NCBI GenBank assembly: GCA_032622095.1
Contig: CP136064.1
Span: forward strand, 144,975,954 to 145,039,953
Source of the DNA: Siphonodentalium dalli
Taxonomy: Eukaryota > Mollusca > Scaphopoda > Gadilida > Siphonodentaliidae
DNA length: 64,000 bases
Direction: 5' to 3'
The notes under the pieces were generated by a model, which had not been told where the DNA came from, made no database searches, and worked only from the letters and a program-made list of their open reading frames with translations. Made by a program: the position numbers and the translations under genes. Shown in pieces: positions 25,701-37,098 of this stretch (position 1 is the stretch's first letter; the number at the start of each line of letters is the position of its first letter).

Positions 25701-26675
25701 CTGAATATATGCTTAGGCCTAAAAAAAAAACTTATTTGTTTCCTATTACGGTGCCAAAAAATTCCAGGTAGGTAGGTAGGGATTATTTTTGTTTTGGTAA
25801 TATTTTTTTATTTTCCCCCCGAACAGTTAATAAGTACATTAATGCTTACTCTTTATACTTGTGTTAAGGCTGTCCATGTATATTGCAAGTAAACAGTTAA
25901 CCCTTATGGGGTTTGGATACGAATTGTTCACTTGACTCCTGTATTGCTCATGTAATGCCATCATACTAAGTCAATTCTACCGAAATTCAGCTGCTCACTG
26001 AAATTAATTGAATGGACATCACACAATGCAGTACCCAAAAACAGTAGAGGCATATAATACGTTGACATTACAGACGTCTTCCATTATAACAAGCTTAATA
26101 ATTAGTGTATACTAAAGTCCAAATATAAGAATAGGAGCTAATATTTGTGTGATTCGTTCTTATTAATATACATGTACGCAAATACAGGGTATACTTTTGT
26201 GAAACTGAGAAAATTTACAATTGCTCGTCCTTGAATAACATCTAGTTCAAATTGTGTGTGCATCAGGGGATTATATGACAGTAATTGCTTTATCGCAGAC
26301 TACCAAACGAGAGCGTTCAGATGTGCGCTCTATGTGTCTTCTGCGAAGAAGAATTGCATCGGCGGATTTCTACCAGACCTCTGCTTATTACATGCGATCT
26401 ATAGCGACTAGAGATAAATTATGAATGTTCAGGTTCGTACCAAAACAGAAACTGCTGTGGAGCTCTGGACAGCTCATAAGTCAACTCACTGACTCCACAC
26501 CCAAGATTTGCGAAAGCGTGGCTGATTTTGATTGAGCTAGGATAGGAAGATAGCCTCATATAATGAGTTCAATTAGTATACATGTGTATTTGAGTTCCAC
26601 AGAGATAGTTTTCTGGACATCGCATATACTGCAAGTTCGTTCCGTGTATGATCCCCATCTCACTGTGCAGAACTT
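25701..26675. other. unrecognised stretch
   Basis: No gene or clear mobile element is seen. The sequence appears single-copy in this window apart from short AT-rich words. Confidence 0.4.
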
Positions 26676-26724
26676 TAATATAAACTTGATGAGTGCATAA
26701 TATGCACTCATCAAGTTTATATTA
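26676..26724. repeat. perfect 49-bp palindrome (24-bp arms, 1-base centre)
   Basis: Arms 26676-26699 (TAATATAAACTTGATGAGTG and four more bases) and 26701-26724 are exact complements around a single A. A perfect palindrome of this size is unusual in random sequence and unstable in cloning. Origin unknown. Confidence 0.9.
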
Positions 26725-26830
26725 GATACACACATGTCATATTTGTCACATGTGTTATCGAAGTTCTTTCGTGCTTGCGATATGCGGTCTCAACAAAATG
26801 TCATACAAGAAACAAATTCACATCAAATTT

Positions 26831-27254
26831 TCTTTAAATGCCTGCATTTCTGTAATTGTATCGGCTATCGGTAATGTTCCAGATACAATTGATAATAATT
26901 TCTCGCACCAATGCACAGTTCGACTTGGCTGTTGAGGTGCATGTATTATTATTGGGTGGAAAGTTTGTAGTATACTTTCCAGATGTTTTGTACAGAAACA
27001 TTTGATATCCCACTACAATGAAATCAGGTCTGCAGAAAATTCAGGTCGTTAAACGTTGAAATCTTATACCTTCCTTCAGTTATGGACTCTTCAAATAGCT
27101 AACAATCCACAATCTTCTCTCAATTCAAGCATAACATTGTTATCTATTACTTCCAACGTTTGCGCAGTATCTATATTCCAAGCTTGTAATTGGCCTACTT
27201 GTGGATCAGACTATTATGGTTGTACGGTTTTCCAGCAAATTATATAAACTACAT
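26831..27254 (+). repeat. 424-bp tandem duplication, copy 1 (uninterrupted)
   Basis: It starts TCTTTAAATGCCTGCATTTC and is repeated from 27255 with an exact 424-bp offset. Copy 1 is intact through TGAAATCTTATACCTTCC, which is the insertion point used in copy 2. A 63-codon frame (27056-27247) persists in both copies with three changes, but it has no recognisable domain and I do not call it a gene. Confidence 0.9.
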
Positions 27255-28404
27255 TCTTTAAATGCCTGCATTTCTGTAATTGTATCGGCTATCGGTAATG
27301 TTCCAGATACAATTGATAATAATTTCTCGCACCAATGCACAGTTCGACTTGGCTGTTGAGGTACATGTATTATTATTGGGTGGAAAGTTTGTAGTATTCT
27401 TTCCAGATGTTTTGTACAGAAACATTTGATATCCCACTACAATGAAATCAGGTCTGCAGAAAATTCAGGTCGTTAAACGTTGAAATCTTATAGTCAGGAG
27501 GCAAGCACCCCAAATTTTTTTTTTGCTAAACATTTTTAGTACCATATGCCAACATATCCTGGGTGGTAGAGTTTGGTCCACTGATTAAAAAAAAACATTG
27601 TTGGCAATTTTCTATTCTCGTGTTAGAGGTCAAAGGTCAAAGGTCAAGGTCAAATGTATATGTGCTTTTCTGTCCTAGCCTGAATTTTTCAACATATAGA
27701 ATGATATTTTTGTTAGTAAGAGCTATTGATGATTGATGAATGATGTATTGTACCAAGGACCAGTGAGGCATGGTAATCTGATTGCTGATGTGTCTGGGTT
27801 CTTGTGTCGTATCCTTAGCAACCGTTGCTATGAAATTGTTTTTCCATAGCAACCAGCCTCAAACGATCGTTTTTTATCCATGTTATGGCATCTAATACTG
27901 AAAATATGCGAATAATTATACTTTGTGATGATCTTGAGTGTGCTTGCATGAAAATACATACATTTAGAGCACAATACAGCGAATAATGTGGAGTGTACAG
28001 TATGGCCCAACATAGTAGGCCTATACTGTTACAACATATACATCCAATTGGCTGTAATTTGGCACTAAATGCCAATAGTGGAGTTTCTTAGTGGTTGAAT
28101 CTTGACTTTAGTGACTAAAGCATGAAACTTTAAAGATAACTTGCTTATTCATAGAGAAAACTTTTTGGAGGGGTGCCCGGGTTGGGGTCCTGTGTCGTGA
28201 TAAAATCAGGTTTCCATGGCAACGGCATAAAATATCTGGAGACAAATTTTAAAAGGCTAATCTTGAGAACCAACAAACCATGTGTTTGAAGAAATGATGT
28301 TAACTTATAGTGTCAATAATTGTTCATCAAGCGGACTGAGTCACTTTGACATATATATTCAAGGTCAATTGCTACGGTCAAGGTCATTCGAAAAATTTGA
28401 TTTT

Positions 28405-28975
28405 TAGCTCAACCTTGTAAAGTTTGAGCTATTGCCATGGCTTGGTATCTGTCGTCCGTGTGTGTGTGTTCGTGTGTGAGGCGTCAACAATACAGGCTAC
28501 AGGTCGTACCTTTGGTCTGATCATTATGAAATTTGTCATAGGTGTTGACATGGACATGTAGATGGGAACGTTTTGGGTCATTTTGGGGTAATTTGGAAAC
28601 AAACATGGCCGCCAGCAGCCATATTGGATTACAAAATTCAATCCATTAGCACGGGTTACAGGTCGTACCGTTCGTCTGATCCTCATGAAATTTGTCATGG
28701 ATGTTAACATTGACATCTAGATTGGAACGAGTAACTTTGGGGTCGTTCGGACAGCAGCCATCTTACTCTTTGCATGACTAAATCCTTTGGCATGGGCTAC
28801 AGGTCGTACCTTTGGTTGGATCATTATGAAATTTGTCATGGCTGTTGACATTGACATGTAGATGGGAACGAGTCATTTTGGGGTCATTCGGCAAAAGAAC
28901 ATGGCCTCCAGTGGCCATCATGGATTTCAAAACTCAATCCATTAGCACGGGCTACAGGCCATACTGACACAATGA
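28405..28975 (+). repeat. family-ii fragment d
   Basis: Head hairpin TAGCTCAAC ... GTTTGAGCTA, then GTCGTCCGTGTGTG and about three core units with the TAGCACGGG..., GACATGTAGATGGGAACG and CATGGCCGCCAGCAGCCAT words. It is truncated where a reversed family-i fragment begins. Confidence 0.75.
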
Positions 28976-29330
28976 CTCTCCATACCAAATATAAGCCGTA
29001 TGGTACTTGATAAGAAGACATTTTAACAATTATCATGGATAGAAAAGGTATGGTCCTGTTGTTACATGGAACTCAATGACCTTCCATACCAAATATAAGC
29101 TAGATAGCCCCGATGGTTTTTAAGATGTTTTAAGAATTAATATGGACGGAAAAAGCTTGACCCCTTTTTGACCCGGCGACCCAATTTGAACAAATCAGAA
29201 ACCCAGTCACATGGGGACCGTCCACAATATATATAACTCAATTCTGACTTGATGTTCTTGAGAAGAAATTGACGGATGTGTAGTGGCGACTATAGCTACA
29301 CTGGAGACTTTGTCTCACGTGAGCTAAAAA
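28976..29330 (-). repeat. family-i fragment, reversed
   Basis: On the minus strand this begins with the family-i head (TTTTTAGCTCACGTGAGAC) and has core words GTTCAAATTGGGTC and ACCAAATATAAGC-type sequence. Abutting the family-ii fragment gives the pair matching TTTTTAGCTCA / TGAGCTAAAAA outer ends, so the two may move or be read as one unit. Confidence 0.65.
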
Positions 29331-29555
29331 CCACCACCTTCATCTAATTTCTAATATGTAATGGCCCGATAACAGAGGAAGTTATTTTTAATGGCATGAC
29401 TGTCAGATTCACAATTGGGAAGCAACATTTAAGCAATATTTATAACTGCAATGCATTGTTTTGTTATATATTCCTTATTGTGGGAGACCTATGTTATGGG
29501 TGGCCCCTTTTGGGGAGAATTCGTCCATAGTAAACCTAGGGGCTAATCACTAACA

Positions 29556-30390
29556 CAAACTGTCCTCGCTAGTCTATTACGCCCGGCCACAAACTGAGTG
29601 TAAGTAAACGGCGTCAAAACGAACCAAAAATTTTTGCTAAAATTTTAGATTGTGGGACATCTATCACATTTGTGGCACCTAGCTATTCGTGAATTCATCC
29701 ATAGCAACCATAGCAACTATTCGTCCATAGCCACCATAGGGGCAAATCGCTGCCAATAAAGTACCGGAGTAATTAACCCATTATATCAGGCCACAATTTG
29801 GGCGTAAGTATAGTCTGGCGTCAAAACCGACTCTAAACTATTGCAAAATTCCTGATTTTGGTAGACCTATGCAATTGGATGTCCCTTTCAGAAAAGTACC
29901 CTGGTCGCCCATTTCACCCGGCCACAAATTGGGCGTAAGTAGAGTCTGGTATCCTAACGAACCCTAAAATATCGCTAAATTCCCAATTTTGGGGTGAATT
30001 CGTCCAAAACCACCATAGGGCCAAATTACTACCAAAAACGTATCCGGCTAGCCCATTATTTCCGGCCACAAATTGGGCGTAAGTAGAGTATGTATATATG
30101 CAAACAGGCTCTAAAATGAAGCTAGACTCCCGATTGTAAGATACATATGTCATTGCTTCATGGCCCATCTTGGTGTGAATTCGTCCATAGCCGTCTTAGG
30201 GGCAAATTACTGTCAAAACAATTCCCGATCAATGGATATTTGGCCACGTTTGGGGTGACTCCGCCTATAGCGAACCTATGGCCAAATTATTGTCAAAAAG
30301 TACCCGGTTAGCCCATTATAGCGGCCACAAATTGGGAGTAAGTAGAGTCTGGCGTCACAACGGAACCTAAAATGTTGCTATACTTTCCTG
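29556..30390. repeat. degenerate tandem repeats, about 130-205 bp units
   Basis: Words such as GGCCACAAATTGGGCGTAAG recur near 29584, 29792, 29920, 30064 and 30324. ATTCGTCCATAGCCACCATA words recur between them. Units are diverged and uneven in length. No coding support. Confidence 0.75.
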
Positions 30391-31880
30391 ATTGTGGGAG
30401 ACCTTTCTAAATTTGATAAAAATGGGTTTAGTCATGGATTGCCACCACACTTATACAATAACACCCCATGGTATCAGGAGTCTAATCGTGTGGCTTAAAT
30501 CTGTCAACAGTGGCGTAATTCGATTCAGGGGTGCATTGAAAGGGAGAGGGGCACCAAAATTGATACATAATAAATTAGCGCTAATTTACACCAAATTGAT
30601 ACACATTATTATCCATGATACGAGGAGTCTAATCTTGTGATTTAAAAACACGTCATATCGGTGCTGTTTGGATGAGAAATAGGGTGGGGTGGGCACTATA
30701 TTTGATAAAAATTTGTTTAGTCGCCTATTAGCACCAAACTTATAAATAACCATCTCCATGCAATCAGGAGTCTTATTGTGTGGTTTAAGGATGTCACAAG
30801 TTGGGATACACAGAGGGTGAAAGGGACACAAAAAATTATAAACAATATTTAGCACTGATTTCCACAAGATTTATACATATTCTTCTCTGTGATAGAGGAA
30901 TCTAATCGTGTAGTTTAGATACGCCAGATTGGTGTCGTTTGGGGTGAGAGATGGGGGCACTAAATTTGATACGAATTTGTATACTCACCAATTATATATA
31001 GCATTTCCTTTGTGAGCCTATAAAGTGTGTGGTTTAATGATGACAAACGAGGCGCCGCTTGAGTTCGAAATAGGGACAGGAGGGTCACAGAAAATGAAAC
31101 AAAAAATGTTTAGTTCTAACTACAAGCAAATTCATACGCATTCTTCTCAAATAGTGCATGTTAAAACGGCCACATGTGGTGCCTAGATATATTTGCGAGT
31201 AATTTTCTGTCTATATGTGTCCTATATATGACACCACGGGGTACAATCGAGATGGCACCAAGGCGGTCTAAGAGGGGTAACATTTTACGAGGAAGATAAT
31301 GGTGCAGGTTAAAATTTTCTAAAGTGACGCTGTTGGTATCGGGGTCAGAAAAAGGGGAGGGCAGCAAAAAAACAAAATGATGTGATAGGTTTGTCACTTA
31401 TTTCCACCAAACTTATACATAATCAACTCTGGGATATGGCGCCGTTCAAGTCAGGGGTGCACAGGGCCATCAACAATTGATTTAATAAACTATTTTAGCG
31501 CAGATTTCTACCAAATTGATATAGTTTTCTTCTCCGTGATACGAGGAATATAATCGTGTGATTTAAAGACGTCAAATTGGTGTCGTTTAGGTGAGAGATG
31601 GGGGTGTCATAACTATAATAATAATTTGTGTACTACCGATTATCACCAAACTTATATACAATCATCTCCATTATATCATGCATCCATGAGTCTAATGGAC
31701 GTGGTTAAATGTGTCAAAACTGGCGTCGTTAAAGTCATGCATGAGGAGGGGAGTTGCACCAAAGCTGATACAAATATATTTAGCACTAATTTCCACCAAA
31801 TTCATACACGTTCGTCTCCAATGATACGGTGTATTAAATCACATTTGGTGCCATTTGGGTCATGGATAGCGAGAAGAGAT
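30391..31880. repeat. second degenerate tandem repeat, about 130-150 bp units
   Basis: AGGAGTCTAATCGTGTGGTT-type words recur near 30475, 30622, 30768, 30897 and 31540, alternating with CACCAAACTTATACA words. Open frames of 80-110 residues here are repeat by-products. Confidence 0.7.
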
Positions 31881-33164
31881 GCATTAGCATTGCTAAAATT
31901 GCCATTCGACGATATCCACCGGTCATCCCCCAGGCCATCTACATATTGTTCTTAGTAGTTTTTGGCATTCAAATTTCACAATCTCGACAAATTAATGGTG
32001 ACACATTTAAGTCACTTGAACAATTATATCTTCTGAACTGGGAATGAGGACATTCATATAATGAACCAGCAAACAATACATAGAAGAAAGCATTAACAGT
32101 ATATTTATCATTCCATTTAAGAGATACACATTTTCTTGCAACTGAGAGAACTCGAACCGTCAGATGATTGCATATTAAATTTGCTAATATACATATATTA
32201 TAACAAAATTGTCTGTTCCATTCAGTATCTTCGTGTTGATATGATAGCCAGGTGTCCCCAAAATCTTAGTCTAACTAGATTGATAGATACATCTTTATAT
32301 GTAAAATCATGTTGTCGTCTTTTATTTTTGCTGGCTAATGTGTTTATGATATTCATGGTTCATCTTATAACGTCTAAACTACACGCAGTTGTAAATAAAT
32401 AAATACTTCTTTATTGGTGGAACGGATTAATCGCGATAAACAAAATGACAATCGACAACGTGAGCCACTAATAATATTCTATGAGCAAGAATCATGTTTT
32501 GAATATAAAATTGATGAGAATACGTGTAACACTTTGAGCAAGAGTATTCTTTATTCCCACCAAAAATCCACATCATGCAGATGATTTCACATCACTTTAA
32601 CCTGGGCAACGCCGGGTAACCCTGCTAGTTTATGATAAAATCGGAAATGAGCCGGAATTTCCATTTATTAATGAAAGTAAGCTATAGTCGCTATCCTATT
32701 GAGGGAACATTCCGCTTTCAAGCAGGAAGATATCTTTTACCCCTGCTTCTGTTGCTTCAATATACAACCATGACTTTCGGACTATCGACCCACAAATTAA
32801 GGTCATAATAAGGTGTACTATTGTTGGTTTTATTATTATACATGCTCTTATTGGCATATTAAATGTGCGAGTGAATCCAGGGATGAATACTAGTAAACTA
32901 TATATGTAAATAGTAAATACATTCTAATTTCCACTGAAATTAACGTCAATTGTCTATATATAGGTCATTTTTATTAAAATTATGTGAAGATACGATAAAC
33001 TGTTATATAGGGCCCATTAACAAAATGGATCGTAAAAACATTTATCTGGGTATTATTGTCGATTGTAATACATTACTTATATTATGACCGTCTTGTAAAT
33101 TGAACGTGCATGAGTCTTATAGTAGACCTACTGAACATTGATATACATGAGCATGGTGTTTCAC
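31881..33164. other. unrecognised stretch
   Basis: No gene or element boundary is recognisable. The 88-residue frame at 32136-32402 (+) has no known motif. Confidence 0.4.
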
Positions 33165-33172
33165 TACTAAAC

Positions 33173-36054
33173 TTTGGAACGCCATAGCTGCCTTATATTG
33201 CCGATTGTCTTTATATGCAATATATGTAGATGCTTTGTCAATATATTCAGATATTTTGTCATTATATGCAGATACTTTGTCATTATATGCAGATACTTTG
33301 TCTTTATATGCAGATACTTTGTCATTATATGTAGATACTTTGTCATTATATGTAGATACTTTGTCATTATATGTAGATACTTTGTCATTATATGTAGATA
33401 CTTTGTCATTATATGTAGATACTTTGTCATTATATGTAGATACATCAGGGGGGGGGTGAAAAAATTTCTTCCGGCACGTATGCCGGGGTGGGTGGGTGGT
33501 CAAAGCCACCAACAAGCAATTTTTTCCGCAACTAAAAAAAAAAAATCCTGCTTGTAATTTTTAGTGTTTTGGCAATGAGTTGGGCTTCAAAACCACTTTG
33601 AATCAGTTTGAATGAGAGAAATAATGTAATTCTAAATGGTAAACTGACTGCAGGCAGTTATCGTGTTGTATTTTGAAATCCAAGATGGCCGCTGGCAGCC
33701 ATGTTTTTTTGGCCGAATGACCTCAAAATGACTCATTCCTATTTACATGTCCATGTTAACATCCATGATAAATAGTATGCACAGAAATTCATATACAGCT
33801 GTTTACAGTGAATTTCCCCCCGCAAATCTCTGTTTTAGTGTTAAAATGGGGGGTGGGTGTCAAAAAATGGTCGAAAAAAACTGCCGAAAATGGAAAAAAA
33901 AATGGCGGTGGGGGTGGGTGGGTACAAAAAATGATCGAAAGGGAAAAAATGCCATACGTGCCTGAAATTTTGTTCCGACCCCCCATGGATACATTGTCTT
34001 TATATGCAGATACTTTGTCTTTATGTGCAGATACTTTGTTAATATATGCAGATACTTTGTCGATATAATTATGTAGATACTTTGTCTTTATATGCAGATA
34101 CCCTGTCATTATATATAGATACTTTGTCTTTATATGCAGATAGTTTGTCAATATATGCAGATAATTTGTCGCTATATTTAGATACTTTGTCTTTATATGT
34201 AGATACTTTGTCATTATATGTAGATATGTTGTCTTTATATGCAGATATTTTGTCGTTATATGCAGATATTTAGTATTTATATGCAGATACTATGTATTTG
34301 TATGCAGGTAGGCCTACCTTGCTTTTTGTGCAAATATCTGTTATTTTTTTCTTCATAAGCGAAAAGAAAACTAATATTAAATTGATAGTTTTTCTGTGAA
34401 CTTTCCGTTTCAAGAATACATGTTCATTCCTGCTTTTGTACGATTTCGGATGATGTAGGTTTCTTTTTCACGCGTTTATGTACGACCATGGAAGATATTC
34501 TTAACAAGAAAACCATAATCAGAAATGGTAACGCCCACAAGATCATATTATTAGCCATAAATATAAATTATAATATAAAATATATTGGTTACATGAATTC
34601 ACCGCCTCAGAATTCCGTTAAAACAACTAATCCTTCGAATTATTACAAACATCAACGGTTTATTACTGCAGGTTTCTCATTCACCACACCAGAAAGCTTC
34701 TAAATGCGGATCAAAAATCGGAGGTATTGTGTTCCCGCCAAGAGTGCATGGTCCAGCCATTGTTCATACCTAAACATCGAAAGCAATTAACGCGGTCATA
34801 ATTGTTACATACTGCAACTATAAGACATCCAGCGGATACACACCCCACGAAAACCCGAAATGTGTTGTCTTGCGAGAAATCCCATCGCTATAGCTCAATT
34901 TGACACGGCCAGATTAGACTTCCTACAATATCCATAAACAAGATCATATATTATATACCCATGATTTTAATTATAGAATATAAAATATATTGGTTTCGCG
35001 AATGACCAACTCAAAATAACAATAACAACCAGCACCTAATTAATGAACCGGCGGCCGACGTGGCCGTCTCCGACCATGCACAACCATCAGTGGGCTGTAG
35101 AACGAAAATATCTATAAAAGTTGAAATATAAGACTTACAAATTATCTTTTAAATTTCTTTTATTGATAATTGACATAGCTTGTCACAAACCAAAAATCAA
35201 GATTATTGACTTAATAATGTAAAGGACAATAAACGAAATTGAAATTCCCAAGTACACCTTTTACCGGTGACCGGTGATCGCGCAGTTCGACTTTTAAATA
35301 AATAAACCGGAAAAACCAATTTTCTATTTATAAAACGCTCATCGGCCCACGTCTTTTTAATATTTGGCCACCAGTATACACGCGGGCGTGCTAAAAAGCT
35401 AAACTTGGATGGGCTAACTGATTTCATATTTTAAGCGCATTTTTCCGGTACATTAAGTTGCAATAAAAAAGTGGAGCGCGTCACGGAACGGACCACGTGC
35501 AGAAAATTCCACGTATATCATAATTGACACAAAACTGAACTAATATGATTCGCATAATAATCTTATCGCCTGATAAATATACACAGTATATAGGCAAATA
35601 GTGATAACAATAAATGGTGAACTTTAATTTCAGTCAGCCACCTGAAATGAGATCGGTTCCGTTTGTCTTCAGTCTTGGCTTCCGCAAAATGGACACAACA
35701 TATAATATCATGGAACGAACGTATAATGAAAGAATCCGCATATAATGACAAAGTATCTGCATATAATGACAAAGTATCTGCATAGAAACACAAAATATCT
35801 GCATATAATGACAAAGTATCTACATATAATGACAAAGTATCTGCATTTTATGACAAAGTATCTGCATATAATGACAAAGTGTCTGCATATAAAGACACAA
35901 TAACTACATATAATGACAGGGTATCTGCATATATAGACAAAGTATCTACATATAATGACAAACTATCTTACCACAATGACAAAGTATCTGCATCTAATGA
36001 CAAAGTATCTGCATCTAATGACAATCGGCAATATAAGGCAGCTATGGCGTTCCA
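33173..36054. mobile_element. foldback-type element with 21-bp minisatellite arms and 8-bp target duplication
   Basis: The outer ends (TTTGGAACGCCATAGCTGCC at 33173 and the complement ending at 36054) are inverted for about 40 bp. They are followed on each side by arrays of a 21-bp unit (ATACTTTGTCATTATATGCAG and variants): plus orientation at 33222-33445 and 33985-34300, reversed at 35735-36015. TACTAAAC flanks the element exactly on both sides (33165-33172 and 36055-36062). Inverted repeats made of tandem repeats define foldback elements, and an 8-bp duplication fits hAT or a relative. The interior (34320-35730) has no transposase. Because 21 is a multiple of 3, the arrays are open in several frames (heptads like LSLYADT or YNDKVST); these are not genes. 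Confidence 0.85.
33448..33984. mobile_element. small inverted-repeat insertion inside the left minisatellite arm
   Basis: The ends are a G run followed by GGCACGTATGCC and, at the other side, GGCACGTATGGC (reverse strand) followed by a C run, about 35 bp imperfectly inverted. It separates two blocks of the 21-bp array. The interior contains a reversed piece of family-ii core (CATGTTTTTTTGGCCGAATG near 33700). The target duplication is not clear. Confidence 0.5.
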
Positions 36055-37098
36055 TACTAAACAGTTTAGTCTCAGTATATTATAATATTACTCGACATAT
36101 GTAAGGGAGCCGATATGTGTTTATATAGGGGTGACGCATATTGGGAGGGAGCCAAGTTACAAGCCCTTGTGGTTCATAGTTCGGGTTAATTTATATTAGT
36201 TTCAACATTATGAATATTCCATGTTCAAAAAGCTAACTTATTTCATCAATTATAACAGCATTATATGAATGCATGCGTGTATTCGCGTTTCCGAGTTGTT
36301 GAATAAAATAATTTTGAAAGTTATTTAGAGTTCACGTGTTTTCACGAAAATAATACTAAAAATAGGGAAAATGCAACAGAACAGTTATTAGTCCAAGGTA
36401 TATAACTAAGAGAGGAAAAGAGAATGTATTCGTCAATATATATATTTTTGAAGCACATATGCCAAGTAACAATTAAATTGTGAACAATATGCAAAGTTTG
36501 GTATATTTGGCATAAAAATAAAACGGTTAAAGTTAGAATTTGGTCTCGTTGCTAGGGTAATTTAATTGCATAGCAACTGTTGTTATGGGTAACACATTTG
36601 ACAACCCAATTAACATGAGAGGAATGGGGAGGGAAACATTAATGTGGACACAAAGCTTCTGGCGGTCAAAGCCCTTTCACTCGAAAATGTTCTAAAAACA
36701 TTTTTTTAGTCCAATTTTTAATATGCAAATTTGGCATATCTAATTTGACCTTGACCTTTGACCTTGACAGAGGTAACTAGAAAATTGCCAACAAAGATTT
36801 TATTTACCGGGGTATCCCATAGCACATTATTAACATTGTTGGCATATGGTACTAAAAATGTTTAGCAAAAATTGTTCTAGCCACATTTTCTCTGACCTGC
36901 CTCCTGACTATTATACCTTCCTTCAGTTATGGACTCTTCAAATAGCTAACAATCCACAATCTTCTCTCAATTCAAGCATAACATTGTTATCAATTACTTC
37001 CAACGTTTGTGCACTATCAATATTCCAAGCTTGTAATTGGCCTACTTGTGGATCCGACTATTATGGTTGTACGGTTTGCCAGCAAATTCTATAAACTA

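Larger units (their letters stand above)
27491..36910. mobile_element. 9.42-kb element with terminal inverted repeats and TTA duplication
   Basis: The termini TAGTCAGGAGGC (27491) and GCCTCCTGACTA (ending 36910) are exact complements. Diverged similarity extends inward about 170-200 bp (words such as GCTAAACATTTTTAGTACCA on the left and the reverse complement on the right). TTA flanks both sides (27488-27490, 36911-36913), and the empty site is seen at 27064-27066. Both ends carry AGGTCAAAGGTCAAGGTCA-type repeats just inside. TTA duplication suggests a PIF/Harbinger-like or another 3-bp superfamily. No transposase is recognisable: the interior is a nest of other repeats, so this is a non-autonomous carrier inflated by later insertions. 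Confidence 0.8.
27255..37098 (+). repeat. 424-bp tandem duplication, copy 2 (split by a 9.42-kb element)
   Basis: The left part is 27255-27490 and the right part resumes at 36911, giving the same order as copy 1. The interruption lies exactly at TTA. Copy 1 is thus a paralogous empty site for the large element. Confidence 0.9.

Noticed and set aside
27056-27247. 63-codon frame present in both copies of the 424-bp duplication
   Set aside because: Three residue changes between copies and no known motif or gene structure; shared openness is expected from recent duplication.
33117-34273. Long repetitive open frames (heptads LSLYADT, YNDKVST, KYLHIMT) on both strands, resembling a coiled-coil or repeat protein
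   Set aside because: They come from a 21-bp minisatellite, which stays open in several frames on both strands; the array belongs to the arms of a foldback element.
33222-36015. Regular spaced repeats suggestive of a CRISPR array
   Set aside because: Units are directly adjacent with no unique spacers, and the genome is eukaryotic.
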